Below, one piece after another: positions 24,990 through 32,895 of a stretch of DNA of 64,000 bases. How positions within the stretch are numbered: position 1 is the first letter of the stretch; every line of letters starts with the position of its first letter. The position numbers and the translations under genes were made by a program. The notes under the pieces were generated by a model. That model was not told where the DNA came from. It saw only the letters and a program-made list of their open reading frames with translations, and made no database searches. The DNA is from an uncultured Pedosphaera sp. (lineage in GTDB: Bacteria > Verrucomicrobiota > Verrucomicrobiia > Limisphaerales > Pedosphaeraceae): contig CAIXFN010000101.1 in NCBI GenBank assembly GCA_903918755.1, positions 124,001 to 188,000 on the forward strand, written 5' to 3'.

Positions 24990-26911
24990 TTTGCCGACGT
25001 GCGTTTCCGTTTGATACCTGCGAGACAGAGGCCCGAGAGCGCCACCAGCGCGGGCATCGCGATGATGTTACCCCACTTGATGGTGTTTTCGAGAGAGTCG
25101 ATGTCATGCGCGAGCTTTTTGCGCTCGGCCTTCAATTGCACCGAAACATCCGCCTTCTTTTTCTTGAATTTTTCCACTTCGGCGGCCTGTTCGGGCGAAA
25201 GGATGAAGCGTTGCTGGCCCTGTTCCTTGGTCCGTTGCAACTCCGAGAGTTTCTGCTGCGCTTCCTGGAGGGATTCCTCCAGTTCCTTGATCTTGCTCTG
25301 GTAGCGTTCGGCCGCCTCGGTTTGCATCGCCTTGATGCGAGTGAAGGGGCGGTTCAGGGTGGTGCGGCTGCGGACGCCGATCAAATTGGCATCTCCGGTA
25401 AGTTGGTCCACCAGATTTTGTGCCAGGTTCAAGTTCGCGTTCATCGGTTGGGCGATGGCGCCGAAAGGCGTGTTCATCTGCCGGATCGTGAACTGGTCGG
25501 CCAGCATGTCGGCGTCGCCGAAGAGGACCACGACGTTGTCGTTCTTGGTTTCCTTCAGGGAGTCACCGGCTTTCGCCTTGTCGTCCGCGGGTTTGGTGGG
25601 ATCTTTCTTATCATCCTTGGCATCCGCCGGCTTGCCATCCGGGAAGGCGGTCTTGAACTTGCCCTTCAATTCCACCGCGAGGGCGTACTGGGTGCCGGAT
25701 TTCTTGAATTCCTTGATGATGTTCTCGCCCGCCATGGTCGCCATCATGCCATCCACCAATTGCGAGTCCGCCGTGGTTTTCAACAGCACGGTTTGCTTCA
25801 GGCCCGCCGCCGGGGTGCCGGTGAAAACGCCGCCAAAGGGAATCCAGATGTTATCGATCTGGCTGGTGGCGACGTCGTCCTTATTGATGCCATCCGCGGT
25901 GATCGACAGAAACGCCGGGGCATCGGTCGGTTGATTGTTCCGGCCCATGAGTCGCATCTTGTAATTGAGGTCCGCGGCCACTTTGCCGGTGTCAAACGTC
26001 AAGCCCCAGGCTTTGAGCAGCTTTTCCAGGTTGGAGCCGCCGCCCGGCATCTGGCCCATCATCGGATTCTGGCTGCGGCTGCTGTCCGAAAGGGAAGTGG
26101 CATCGAGGAAGGCCACCAGCTTGCCACCGCGCATGATGAACTGGTCGATGGCGAATTGGGCCGTTTCGGTGATTTCTTTGGGATGGATCACAATGAGCAG
26201 CTTGACCTCTGGATCAATCTTGTCCGCGGTCATCTCAATTTGCCGCACGGTGTAATCGGCTTTCATTTCCTTGACGAAGGTCCAGGGCTCCTGACCCTGC
26301 TGCTGGCCCATGCGCATCATCATGGGGTTCATCGGTTGCCCGAAGATCGGCAGCGGGCTCATGATGCCCACCACCGGCTTCTCGGGCGTCACCACGCGGG
26401 TGATGGCGCGGGCGAGTTCATATTCCAACAGGCGTTCGCGGTTGGGATCCAGGAAGGCCAGGGTCTCCTTGGAATCCAGCCGGCTGACCGCGATGCCGAG
26501 GTAGAATTTTTCCCCGCTGGGCAGCATCTGGCCCTCGACCCCATCCAAGCCGGCCGAATCCTCGGCGTCCGAATCAGGCTTGGGATCAAACTGCTCCAGG
26601 ATGATCCGGCCCTTGGAAGCCTGTTTGAACTCCGCGAGCAAATCCTCGACATGCTGCGCGTAGGTTTTCAGGAACACGGTGTTCGGAGTGCCGCTGTCGC
26701 TGCGGGAGTAATAGAAGCGGAGTTTAACCGGCGCATCGAGCTTCTGCAGGATGGTCCGGGTGCCGTCGGAAAGCGTGTAGGCTTTCTCGCGGGTGAGGTC
26801 CACGCGCTGTTTCACGGTGCCGGTCAAGGCGTTGAAGGCGATCAGGATGACCACCATCGCGGCGACGCCGCCCACGGAGTAGAGTAACGTTTCGAAGGAA
26901 TTTTTCTTCAT
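24986..26911 (-). CDS. GldG-like ABC-system auxiliary protein
   Basis: 641 aa. One N-terminal helix (LLYSVGGVAAMVVILIAFNAL, about 9-29) and one C-terminal helix (about 614-634) bracket a large periplasmic domain. The region VDLTREKAYTLSDGTRTILQKLDAPVKLRFYYS (about 38-70) is characteristic of GldG/ABC-type uncharacterised proteins. KPVVGIMSPLPIFG, LIVIHPKEITETAQFAIDQF and GGKLVAFLDATS complete a GATase-like fold. A coiled coil (about 535-610, with KIKELEESLQEAQQKLSELQ) precedes the last helix. It begins 18 bases after the permease gene. By analogy with GldAFG it would work with the permease and ATPase at the inner membrane; the substrate is unknown. Confidence 0.9.
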   Translation of the reverse strand: MKKNSFETLLYSVGGVAAMVVILIAFNALTGTVKQRVDLTREKAYTLSDGTRTILQKLDAPVKLRFYYSRSDSGTPNTVFLKTYAQHVEDLLAEFKQASKGRIILEQFDPKPDSDAEDSAGLDGVEGQMLPSGEKFYLGIAVSRLDSKETLAFLDPNRERLLEYELARAITRVVTPEKPVVGIMSPLPIFGQPMNPMMMRMGQQQGQEPWTFVKEMKADYTVRQIEMTADKIDPEVKLLIVIHPKEITETAQFAIDQFIMRGGKLVAFLDATSLSDSSRSQNPMMGQMPGGGSNLEKLLKAWGLTFDTGKVAADLNYKMRLMGRNNQPTDAPAFLSITADGINKDDVATSQIDNIWIPFGGVFTGTPAAGLKQTVLLKTTADSQLVDGMMATMAGENIIKEFKKSGTQYALAVELKGKFKTAFPDGKPADAKDDKKDPTKPADDKAKAGDSLKETKNDNVVVLFGDADMLADQFTIRQMNTPFGAIAQPMNANLNLAQNLVDQLTGDANLIGVRSRTTLNRPFTRIKAMQTEAAERYQSKIKELEESLQEAQQKLSELQRTKEQGQQRFILSPEQAAEVEKFKKKKADVSVQLKAERKKLAHDIDSLENTIKWGNIIAMPALVALSGLCLAGIKRKRTSAK

Positions 26912-26929
26912 CGCACTTAAAATCGTCTG

Positions 26930-27670
26930 TTAGCCCGCCCGATGTCCGCGAATAATCACGCCGGTGGTGAAAAGCGAAAAGACCATCACCGACAAAAAGA
27001 AGATCAGGTCCCGGGAATCCAGGATGCCCTTTTGGAACCCGTCGAAATGGGTCATGACGCTGAAGGCGGCGATAATTTCCACCAGCCAGGGTTTGAAGTT
27101 CAATACCTGGTAGAGGAAATTCGTCACCGGCGGAAAGCCGACCAGAATCAACAGGAAGCACAGGACCACCGAGATGATGAAGCTGATGACCTGGTTGCGG
27201 GTCATGGCCGAGGTCATGCAACTGATGGCGAGGTAACTGCCGGCCAGCAACCAACTGCCGACGTAACTGCCGAAGATCACCCCATTATCCGGACTGCCGA
27301 GGTAGTTGACCGTCAGTCCGATGGGAAAGGTCAGGATCAAGGCGATGGCCAGGAAGATCCAGGACGCCAGGAATTTGCCGACAATCGCTTGCCACGGAGT
27401 GATCGGCATGGTCAGGAGCAATTCCATGGTGCCGGAACGGCGCTCTTCGGACCACAGGCGCATGCCCACGGCCGGGACCAGGAACAGGTAGAGCCACGGA
27501 TGCCAGATAAAAAACGAGGTGAGGGTGGCCTCGCCGCGTTCAAAAAAGCCGCCGAGCATGAAGGTGAAAAAGCCCGTCAGGAGCAGGAAGATGACGATGA
27601 CCACGTAGGCCACCGGCGAGGCGAAATAGGCCAGCAACTCGCGTTTGGCGATGGTTTTGATGTTGTTCAT
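26930..27670 (-). CDS. ABC-2 type permease (GldF-like)
   Basis: 246 aa, six membrane helices. The start NNIKTIAKRELLAYFASPVAYVV and the loop RLWSEERRSGTMELLLTMPI (about 72-91) are hallmark ABC-2 permease features; the latter contains the conserved E-R-x-x-G-T motif that contacts the ATPase. The length is as expected for GldF-type subunits. The start overlaps the ATPase gene stop as ATGA. With the ATPase and the GldG-like protein it would form an exporter or mechanotransducing complex in the inner membrane. Confidence 0.93.
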   Translation of the reverse strand: MNNIKTIAKRELLAYFASPVAYVVIVIFLLLTGFFTFMLGGFFERGEATLTSFFIWHPWLYLFLVPAVGMRLWSEERRSGTMELLLTMPITPWQAIVGKFLASWIFLAIALILTFPIGLTVNYLGSPDNGVIFGSYVGSWLLAGSYLAISCMTSAMTRNQVISFIISVVLCFLLILVGFPPVTNFLYQVLNFKPWLVEIIAAFSVMTHFDGFQKGILDSRDLIFFLSVMVFSLFTTGVIIRGHRAG

Positions 27671-28623
27671 TTCGCTTCTCCCTTCACGGTATCCGGCATG
27701 GTGATGCTGCGGAAGACTTCGTCCAAGCGGCCTTCCTCGGTATGCAATTCTTCAATCCGCCAGCCACGCACTGCGTCGGCGACGTTCTGGGTCAGCGCCC
27801 CGTTGACGCCCGGCTTGGGCATGATTCGCACGGTGGCGCTGGTGGCTTCCTCCTTGAGGAGGACGGCCCGTTTGGCGGACGGCAGCGCCGCCAATTTCTG
27901 CATGGCCTCGGCGGCGGAAACGCCGCTGACCCGCACGGTCACCGCCCCGGCCCAATCCGACTTTTGGCGTAGTTGTTGGGGAGTGCCATTGGCCACGATC
28001 CGGCCGCGGTCAATGATAATGGCGCGGGAGCAGACCGCATCGACTTCTTCCAGGATGTGAGTGGAGAAAATAATCGCCTTCTTCTCGCCCATCTTGCGGA
28101 TGAGCGTCCGGACCTCGTGCTTCTGATTGGGATCCAGGCCGTCGGTGGGTTCGTCCAGGATCAGCACATCCGGGTCATGGATGATGGATTGGGCGAAGCA
28201 GGTGCGATGGCGGTAGCCTTTCGAAAGCGTGTCCACCGATTGGTGGAGGACCGCTTCCAGAAAGCACATTTCGACCGCGCGGTTGACCGCCCGTTTCCGG
28301 GCATCGCCCGCGAGACCGCGGATCTCCGCCGTGAAGCTGAGGAATCCGTAGACCGTCATGTCCGGATACGCCGGAGCGTTCTCCGGCAGGTAACCGATCA
28401 GGCGTTTGGCGGGGATCGGGTTTTCCACCATGTCGAAACCGCCGACACTAATGGAGCCTTCCGTGGGGGGAATGAAACCCGTGATCATCCGCATGGAGGT
28501 GGATTTCCCGGCGCCGTTGGGCCCGAGGAAACCGAGAACTTCGCCCCGTTCTACCGAGAACGAAATTCCGTCCACCGCCCGTTTGGGGCCGAAAGTTTTA
28601 ACCAGGTTCTGGACCTTAATCAT
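27667..28623 (-). CDS. ABC transporter ATP-binding protein (GldA-like)
   Basis: 318 aa. Walker A is GPNGAGKS (about residues 34-41), the Q-loop region is GYLPENAP, the signature is LSKGYRHR (variant of LSGGQ, about 134-141), Walker B is DVLILDEPTDGLD (about 152-164), and the switch His is in FSTHILEEV. A C-terminal extension (about 225-318) is typical of ABC-2 drug/gliding-type ATPases. It is the first gene of the minus-strand operon with the permease, GldG-like and DUF4340 genes, all overlapping or within 18 bases. The permease start overlaps its stop. It couples ATP hydrolysis to the work of this complex. Confidence 0.94.
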   Translation of the reverse strand: MIKVQNLVKTFGPKRAVDGISFSVERGEVLGFLGPNGAGKSTSMRMITGFIPPTEGSISVGGFDMVENPIPAKRLIGYLPENAPAYPDMTVYGFLSFTAEIRGLAGDARKRAVNRAVEMCFLEAVLHQSVDTLSKGYRHRTCFAQSIIHDPDVLILDEPTDGLDPNQKHEVRTLIRKMGEKKAIIFSTHILEEVDAVCSRAIIIDRGRIVANGTPQQLRQKSDWAGAVTVRVSGVSAAEAMQKLAALPSAKRAVLLKEEATSATVRIMPKPGVNGALTQNVADAVRGWRIEELHTEEGRLDEVFRSITMPDTVKGEAK

Positions 28624-28948
28624 TGCTCAAACATTTATTGTTGTCGGATTGACGGCTGGAAATAGCCACTGCCGCACCCGAAGTAAAGATAAATTTCGTT
28701 ATCTCATTGTCCAAACCCGTCACTTAGAACAACACACGTGCCGGGCGTGATTTTTGACAGTAACGGGAAAATATGTTCAAAATTTTTTCTCGACCGTCAA
28801 ACTTTTTTTCAACCCGGTGGCCGGCAGATTTTCGGCGGCTCCGGGGCGGCCGGGTTTTATATGCGGCTTGACGGCGCGGAATCCAAATCTGATAAAGAGC
28901 CGGTCATTATTATTATCGTGAACAACCCGGCGGAATCCTTCGTTCCAT
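28624..28948. other. 325-base divergent intergenic region
   Basis: Lies between the GldA-like gene (minus) and the YfhO-like gene (plus). It is AT-richer than the flanks, with runs of T around 28786 and 28804. It contains a sigma70-like promoter for the plus-strand gene (28868-28896). No gene is seen in it. Confidence 0.6.
28868..28896 (+). promoter_or_regulatory. sigma70-like promoter of the YfhO-like gene
   Basis: TTGACG (28868-28873), a 17-base spacer and GATAAA (28891-28896). It lies 52 bases before the ATG at 28949. Both hexamers match the consensus at most positions. Confidence 0.5.
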
Positions 28949-31264
28949 ATGCGCCCCCAACGGCCTGAGGAGGTCGCGGGGAACGCGCTCGAATTGGAGC
29001 AATGGTTTACGCCCGGTCGGTTGGCGGCCATTCTGGGGATGTTGCTGGTGGTGTCCTTCCCGCAAGTCGTTGGCGGATTGGAGTGCTTTTTTTATCGCGA
29101 TTTTGGCAATTTCGCCTTTCCCGCCGCGTTCTTCCATCAGGAGGCGTTCTGGCGCGGGGATTTGCCGTTATGGAATCCCCTGCATTACTGCGGGATCCCC
29201 TTCCTGGCGCAATGGAACACCCTGACGCTCTATCCGCCCTCGCTATTCTATCTGGTGTTTCCCCTGACTTGGTCGCTGCCGGTGTTTTGCCTGCTTCATT
29301 GGCTGCTGGGCGGCGTCGGGATGTACTATCTGGCGCAGCGCTGGACCGGCACGCGATTGGGGGCGACCATCGCGGGGGTGGCATTTGCCTTTAACGGTGT
29401 GACGTGGCATTGCGTTTCGCTGCCGAACTACCTGGTGGCGCTGGGTTGGATGCCCTGGGTTTTGCTGGCCGCCGATGCGGTGGCCAAGGGAGGAACTCGG
29501 CAGGTGATTCTGGCGGCTTTGGTCGGGGCGATGCAGATGCTGTCGGGTGCGCCCGAGATTATTTTGCTGACGTGGTTTTGCGCCGGTGTGTTGTGGTGCC
29601 GCGAGTTGTGGCCGGCGGGCCCCGCCCGGTGGGCCATGGCCGGTCGGATGCTGGCGCTGCCCGTCCTGGTGGCGGCATTGGCGGCCGCGCAGTTGCTGCC
29701 CTTTTTGCAACTCGTGATCCACGCCCAGCGCGACGCCACCTTTGGTGGGGTGGGGGACACGCAAGGGGCCATCCCCCTGTCCGGCTGGATGAACTATTTC
29801 GTGCCCATGGTGCACCTCTTTCCGACGCCGCAGGGGGCCTGGGTGCAGCCGAACCAGGTTTTCTTTGGCTCGTATTACCTCGGCATTGGCACGGTTGTGT
29901 TGGCGGGATTGGCCGCCGTACGCGTGCGGGATGGCCGGCTCCGCTGGCTGGGTCTATTGGCGCTGGTCAGCATCGTCATGGCGATGGGCGATCATGCGGG
30001 ACTCTATACGGTGGTGAAGCGGCTGATTCCGCAACTCGGGGTGTTCCGGTTCCCGGTGAAGTTCACCATGCTGCCGGTCCTGGTGGGGCCCTTGCTGACA
30101 GCGGCGGCGGTGGGCTGGCTGCTGCGGCTACCGCCGAAGCAGGGGGACGCGGGCCGGCTCGCTGTGCGCTGGGCGGGTGGGGGCGGGATCGCCCTGATCG
30201 CAATTATCGCACTGGCGGCTGCGGCTGCGCCCCGACCCGGGGATGTTCCCGCCGCCATGCTGGCCAATGCGGTGGAGCGCGCTTTGTTTCTGGCCGCCAT
30301 CCTCTTTTGCGTCCTGGGATTGGGCCGGACGGCGGACCCGCGGCGCTGGCGGTGGCGGGCTTTGGCGCTGCCGTTGCTCTGCTGGTTTGATGTTTACACC
30401 CACCAACCCATGGTGGGACCGGCGATTTCGTCCAGCGTCTATGAGCCGGATACCGTGCGGGAACATTTTGGCTGGACCAACACGTTGCACGCCGGCGAGT
30501 CCCGTGCCTTGCAAAGCCTGGCTTCCATGAACCGGTTGCTGGCGGTGCCGGTGCCGGATACCACGGTGGATTTCAACGGTCGTCGGTTGGCGATGTATTC
30601 CGACTACAATGCGCTCGATCACATCCCGAAAGTGGATGGCAGTTATTCGCTCTATCCGCGGGAGTCACAAGAAGTGATCGCCCGCCTTTACACTTCCCGC
30701 GAGGAGTTGTCCGCCCTGGAGGATTTTCTGGGCGTGGCGCAGGTCAGTGACCCCGCCAATCCGGTGGGTTGGGTGGCGCGGACGAATTTTATGCCGCTGG
30801 TGACCATCGGGCAGGAACCGAAGGCCGCCGGCGAGCGGGAAATCTTGCAACAGGTTACCAGCCCCGGTTTCCGTCCCCGGGAGGAGGTCTGGCTGCCCCT
30901 GATAGCCGGGGCTGAGGTGCATGCCCGGCGGTGTCTCGGCGCCCGCGTGGTCAGCATTACCAATAGCACGCCCGAGGAATGGACCGCCGAAGTGGAAAGC
31001 CCGGCCCCGGCCATGGTGGTGATTGCCCAAACACATTACCCCGCCTGGCAGGCGGAGGTGGATGGCCGGCTGACGTGGTTATGGCCGGCGAACCATGCTT
31101 TCCAGGCGCTGGAGGTTCCGGCCGGTCACCATCAGGTGCGCTTGATTTACCGTGACGGCGCCCTCCGGATCGGCGTGATGATTTCATTGCTGTCCCTGGT
31201 TGCCTGCCTCGTGGTGGGGCGGGTGGCGGCAAAAGCGCCCACCGTGGAGCCGGCCTCCCCATAA
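28949..31264 (+). CDS. YfhO-like integral membrane protein
   Basis: 771 aa with about eleven membrane helices between residues 25 and 480, then a soluble C-terminal part. The first loop holds YRDFGNFAFPAAFF and LWNPLHYCGIPFLAQWN, as in GT-C-type YfhO proteins, where an Asp in this loop is important. The C-terminal region VVIAQTHYPAWQAEVDG and FQALEVPAGHHQVRLIYRDG is the family's beta domain, followed by a last helix. Family members are linked to glycosylation of lipoteichoic acid or cell-surface polymers in Firmicutes; the substrate here is unknown. It is preceded by a good promoter and followed 20 bases later by a small membrane protein gene that is probably co-transcribed. Confidence 0.85.
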   Translation: MRPQRPEEVAGNALELEQWFTPGRLAAILGMLLVVSFPQVVGGLECFFYRDFGNFAFPAAFFHQEAFWRGDLPLWNPLHYCGIPFLAQWNTLTLYPPSLFYLVFPLTWSLPVFCLLHWLLGGVGMYYLAQRWTGTRLGATIAGVAFAFNGVTWHCVSLPNYLVALGWMPWVLLAADAVAKGGTRQVILAALVGAMQMLSGAPEIILLTWFCAGVLWCRELWPAGPARWAMAGRMLALPVLVAALAAAQLLPFLQLVIHAQRDATFGGVGDTQGAIPLSGWMNYFVPMVHLFPTPQGAWVQPNQVFFGSYYLGIGTVVLAGLAAVRVRDGRLRWLGLLALVSIVMAMGDHAGLYTVVKRLIPQLGVFRFPVKFTMLPVLVGPLLTAAAVGWLLRLPPKQGDAGRLAVRWAGGGGIALIAIIALAAAAAPRPGDVPAAMLANAVERALFLAAILFCVLGLGRTADPRRWRWRALALPLLCWFDVYTHQPMVGPAISSSVYEPDTVREHFGWTNTLHAGESRALQSLASMNRLLAVPVPDTTVDFNGRRLAMYSDYNALDHIPKVDGSYSLYPRESQEVIARLYTSREELSALEDFLGVAQVSDPANPVGWVARTNFMPLVTIGQEPKAAGEREILQQVTSPGFRPREEVWLPLIAGAEVHARRCLGARVVSITNSTPEEWTAEVESPAPAMVVIAQTHYPAWQAEVDGRLTWLWPANHAFQALEVPAGHHQVRLIYRDGALRIGVMISLLSLVACLVVGRVAAKAPTVEPASP

Positions 31265-31284
31265 GTTTACCACGCCCAACCGCC

Positions 31285-32001
31285 ATGTTCTCACTCGATC
31301 CGGAAAGCGTTGTCAGTCGCGTGCGCGCGGCCAGGCGGCCGCTCCCGATTCCGACGCTGTGGCAATCCACGTTCCGCGGCATGCTGGGCTTTACGGTGGT
31401 CAGTTTGGGCGGATTTGGTCCGTGGGTGCTGGGGAGCGGGTGGTTTCACCGGCACGGCGGCGAACTGTTCATGTACGCGGTTTGTGCCGCCTGTTTCATC
31501 GGCTTGAGCGGGATGATGCTGGGCGGTTTGATCATTGGTCCCGGCTCGCTCCGCCCATTTTACCAGGTCTTTGGACTGGGGTTCGGCGTTTACGCCGTGG
31601 GCTGGACCGCCGCCTGGATGCTGATTGGCGGGGATATCGGGGGAGTGGTCGGATTACTGGCGGGGACTGCCGGCATGGGTGCAGTCATGACCCTGGCCTT
31701 TCAAGCACCCCGCACGTTCGTGCCGGTGGTGGCCGTCCTTTTCATAGCCAACGCGTTGGGTTATTTCGGGGGTGGCTGGGCGCATACCGTAATCCTTAAC
31801 TGGCAACCTCCCGTCACGGGTGATGCTCAGTTTTTGGTTCCTTGGAAGGTGCCGGCAGCAAAGACTGTCTGGGGAATCGGGTATGGCCTGGGTTTTGGGT
31901 TGGGCATCGGTGTGGCGTTTCATCTGTGCCAAGGTCGCGCCCGGTGCCGGTTGGCAACGGAGCAAGCCCCACTCATCCCTCCCGCGCAACCACGGGCATG
32001 A
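31285..32001 (+). CDS. hypothetical membrane protein
   Basis: 238 aa, family not recognised. About six hydrophobic, Gly-rich helices can be read (about 33-50, 63-86, 93-113, 115-135, 143-160, 190-210), with a short basic N-terminus (SRVRAARRPLP) and a Pro-rich end. Small-xxx-small patterns such as GLGFGLGIG suggest tightly packed helices. It lies 20 bases after the YfhO-like gene on the same strand, so a shared transcript is likely. Function cannot be assigned. Confidence 0.65.
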   Translation: MFSLDPESVVSRVRAARRPLPIPTLWQSTFRGMLGFTVVSLGGFGPWVLGSGWFHRHGGELFMYAVCAACFIGLSGMMLGGLIIGPGSLRPFYQVFGLGFGVYAVGWTAAWMLIGGDIGGVVGLLAGTAGMGAVMTLAFQAPRTFVPVVAVLFIANALGYFGGGWAHTVILNWQPPVTGDAQFLVPWKVPAAKTVWGIGYGLGFGLGIGVAFHLCQGRARCRLATEQAPLIPPAQPRA

Positions 32002-32036
32002 TTTGTCGGTCCTTGGTCGGTAAACGGGGGAAATGT

Positions 32037-32588
32037 TTACCGGTTTCGGAGCAGACAAGTGATCACCCATGCCGCAAACACCATCACCTCCAACGATGCC
32101 GAACTGAAGAGCAAAAGTTTGGGCTCCCTTCGCGGGGCGAACAGGCCGCCGAGCAGAAAAAGCAGGGCCGCCAGGGGCGCCAGCAAAATCCGGATGAACC
32201 CGAGACTGGCCGCCAGGGAGCGGGGATTCATGAACCAGGCAGTTAACGCGACTAATCCGGTCACGACAAACGTGAGGGCCAACGCGGCCGCCACCGGCCA
32301 AAACGCCCGTTTGGATCGCAGGAAATACAATGCCACGCAGGTGGGTGGGATGCAGCCGACCGTGAAAACGGCGAGGAAGATGAGAGCGTCGCCAAAGGCC
32401 GCCATGCCGCTGGAAGTTGTGCCGTCAGAATTGACGGAAAGAAGTCGGCTGGCCGCCACGACTCCGGCCGCGAATAGTAACGCCAGTAAATAGCCTGTGA
32501 TCACCCAACCGACCTTGGCGAAAGACAGCTTTGAAGTGGGATGGGAGGGGACTTGGCCAGCGGGGACGGAAGCGGGATTGGAATTCAT
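32037..32588 (-). CDS. hypothetical four-helix membrane protein
   Basis: 183 aa from the ATG at 32588. An in-frame TTG at 32663 is rejected because that TTGACG is better read as a -35 box. Four hydrophobic segments lie at about 25-47, 62-80, 92-112 and 120-145, with a final one near 160-180. The N-terminus is Ser/Pro-rich and polar. No family was recognised. It is convergent with the preceding plus-strand membrane protein gene and divergent from the giant exoprotein gene. A perfect inverted repeat lies upstream. Confidence 0.6.
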   Translation of the reverse strand: MNSNPASVPAGQVPSHPTSKLSFAKVGWVITGYLLALLFAAGVVAASRLLSVNSDGTTSSGMAAFGDALIFLAVFTVGCIPPTCVALYFLRSKRAFWPVAAALALTFVVTGLVALTAWFMNPRSLAASLGFIRILLAPLAALLFLLGGLFAPRREPKLLLFSSASLEVMVFAAWVITCLLRNR

Positions 32589-32634
32589 GGATGGGCGGGT
32601 TGTGTTTCCATTGTTTTGTCCATCACTGATATTA

Positions 32635-32663
32635 ACTTTGTAAGACAAAGTGATGTTCGTCAA
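32635..32663 (-). promoter_or_regulatory. promoter-like -35 with 17-bp palindromic operator candidate
   Basis: On the plus strand ACTTTGT-AAG-ACAAAGT (32635-32651) is a perfect inverted repeat with 7-base arms. On the minus strand TTGACG (32663-32658) precedes it. The palindrome would therefore cover the spacer and -10 of a promoter for the membrane protein gene at 32588, a classic repressor site geometry. Confidence 0.5.
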
Positions 32664-32696
32664 GCGGGATTGCTCGAGTGACCTTCTTCTGGCAGC

Positions 32697-32736
32697 GGGA
32701 CCAGTCCAGGACGGAAGTTAAGGCTGGCCCTTTTTT
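32697..32736 (+). terminator. orphan hairpin with T6 tract upstream of the giant gene
   Basis: GGGACCAG and CTGGCCC pair with one mismatch around a 19-base loop and are followed by six T. No plus-strand gene ends nearby, and the giant gene starts 160 bases downstream. It could be an attenuator in a long leader or the end of a small RNA. Confidence 0.35.
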
Positions 32737-32895
32737 GCTCGCCCACGTACTGGTTTCCGATTGACTTTGGCTCCTCGGCTGATTCAATCCTCCGCGCACT
32801 GGAGGCCGGTGCCCAGTTTCCTTGGATCATCGGTTGTCAACCGCGGATGATTACGGAGGTGGTTTGAACCCGGTGAGGTAACGATTTGCTCGATT

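Noticed and set aside
25106-26887. Long plus-strand frame (593 codons) opposite the GldG-like gene
   Set aside because: It mirrors a well-supported gene; the translation is His/Arg/Gly-rich and matches no family. High-GC codon bias makes such antisense frames common.
32589-32663. N-terminal extension of the small membrane protein from a TTG codon
   Set aside because: The TTG belongs to a TTGACG -35-like box and the extension spans a palindrome; the ATG at 32588 is preferred.
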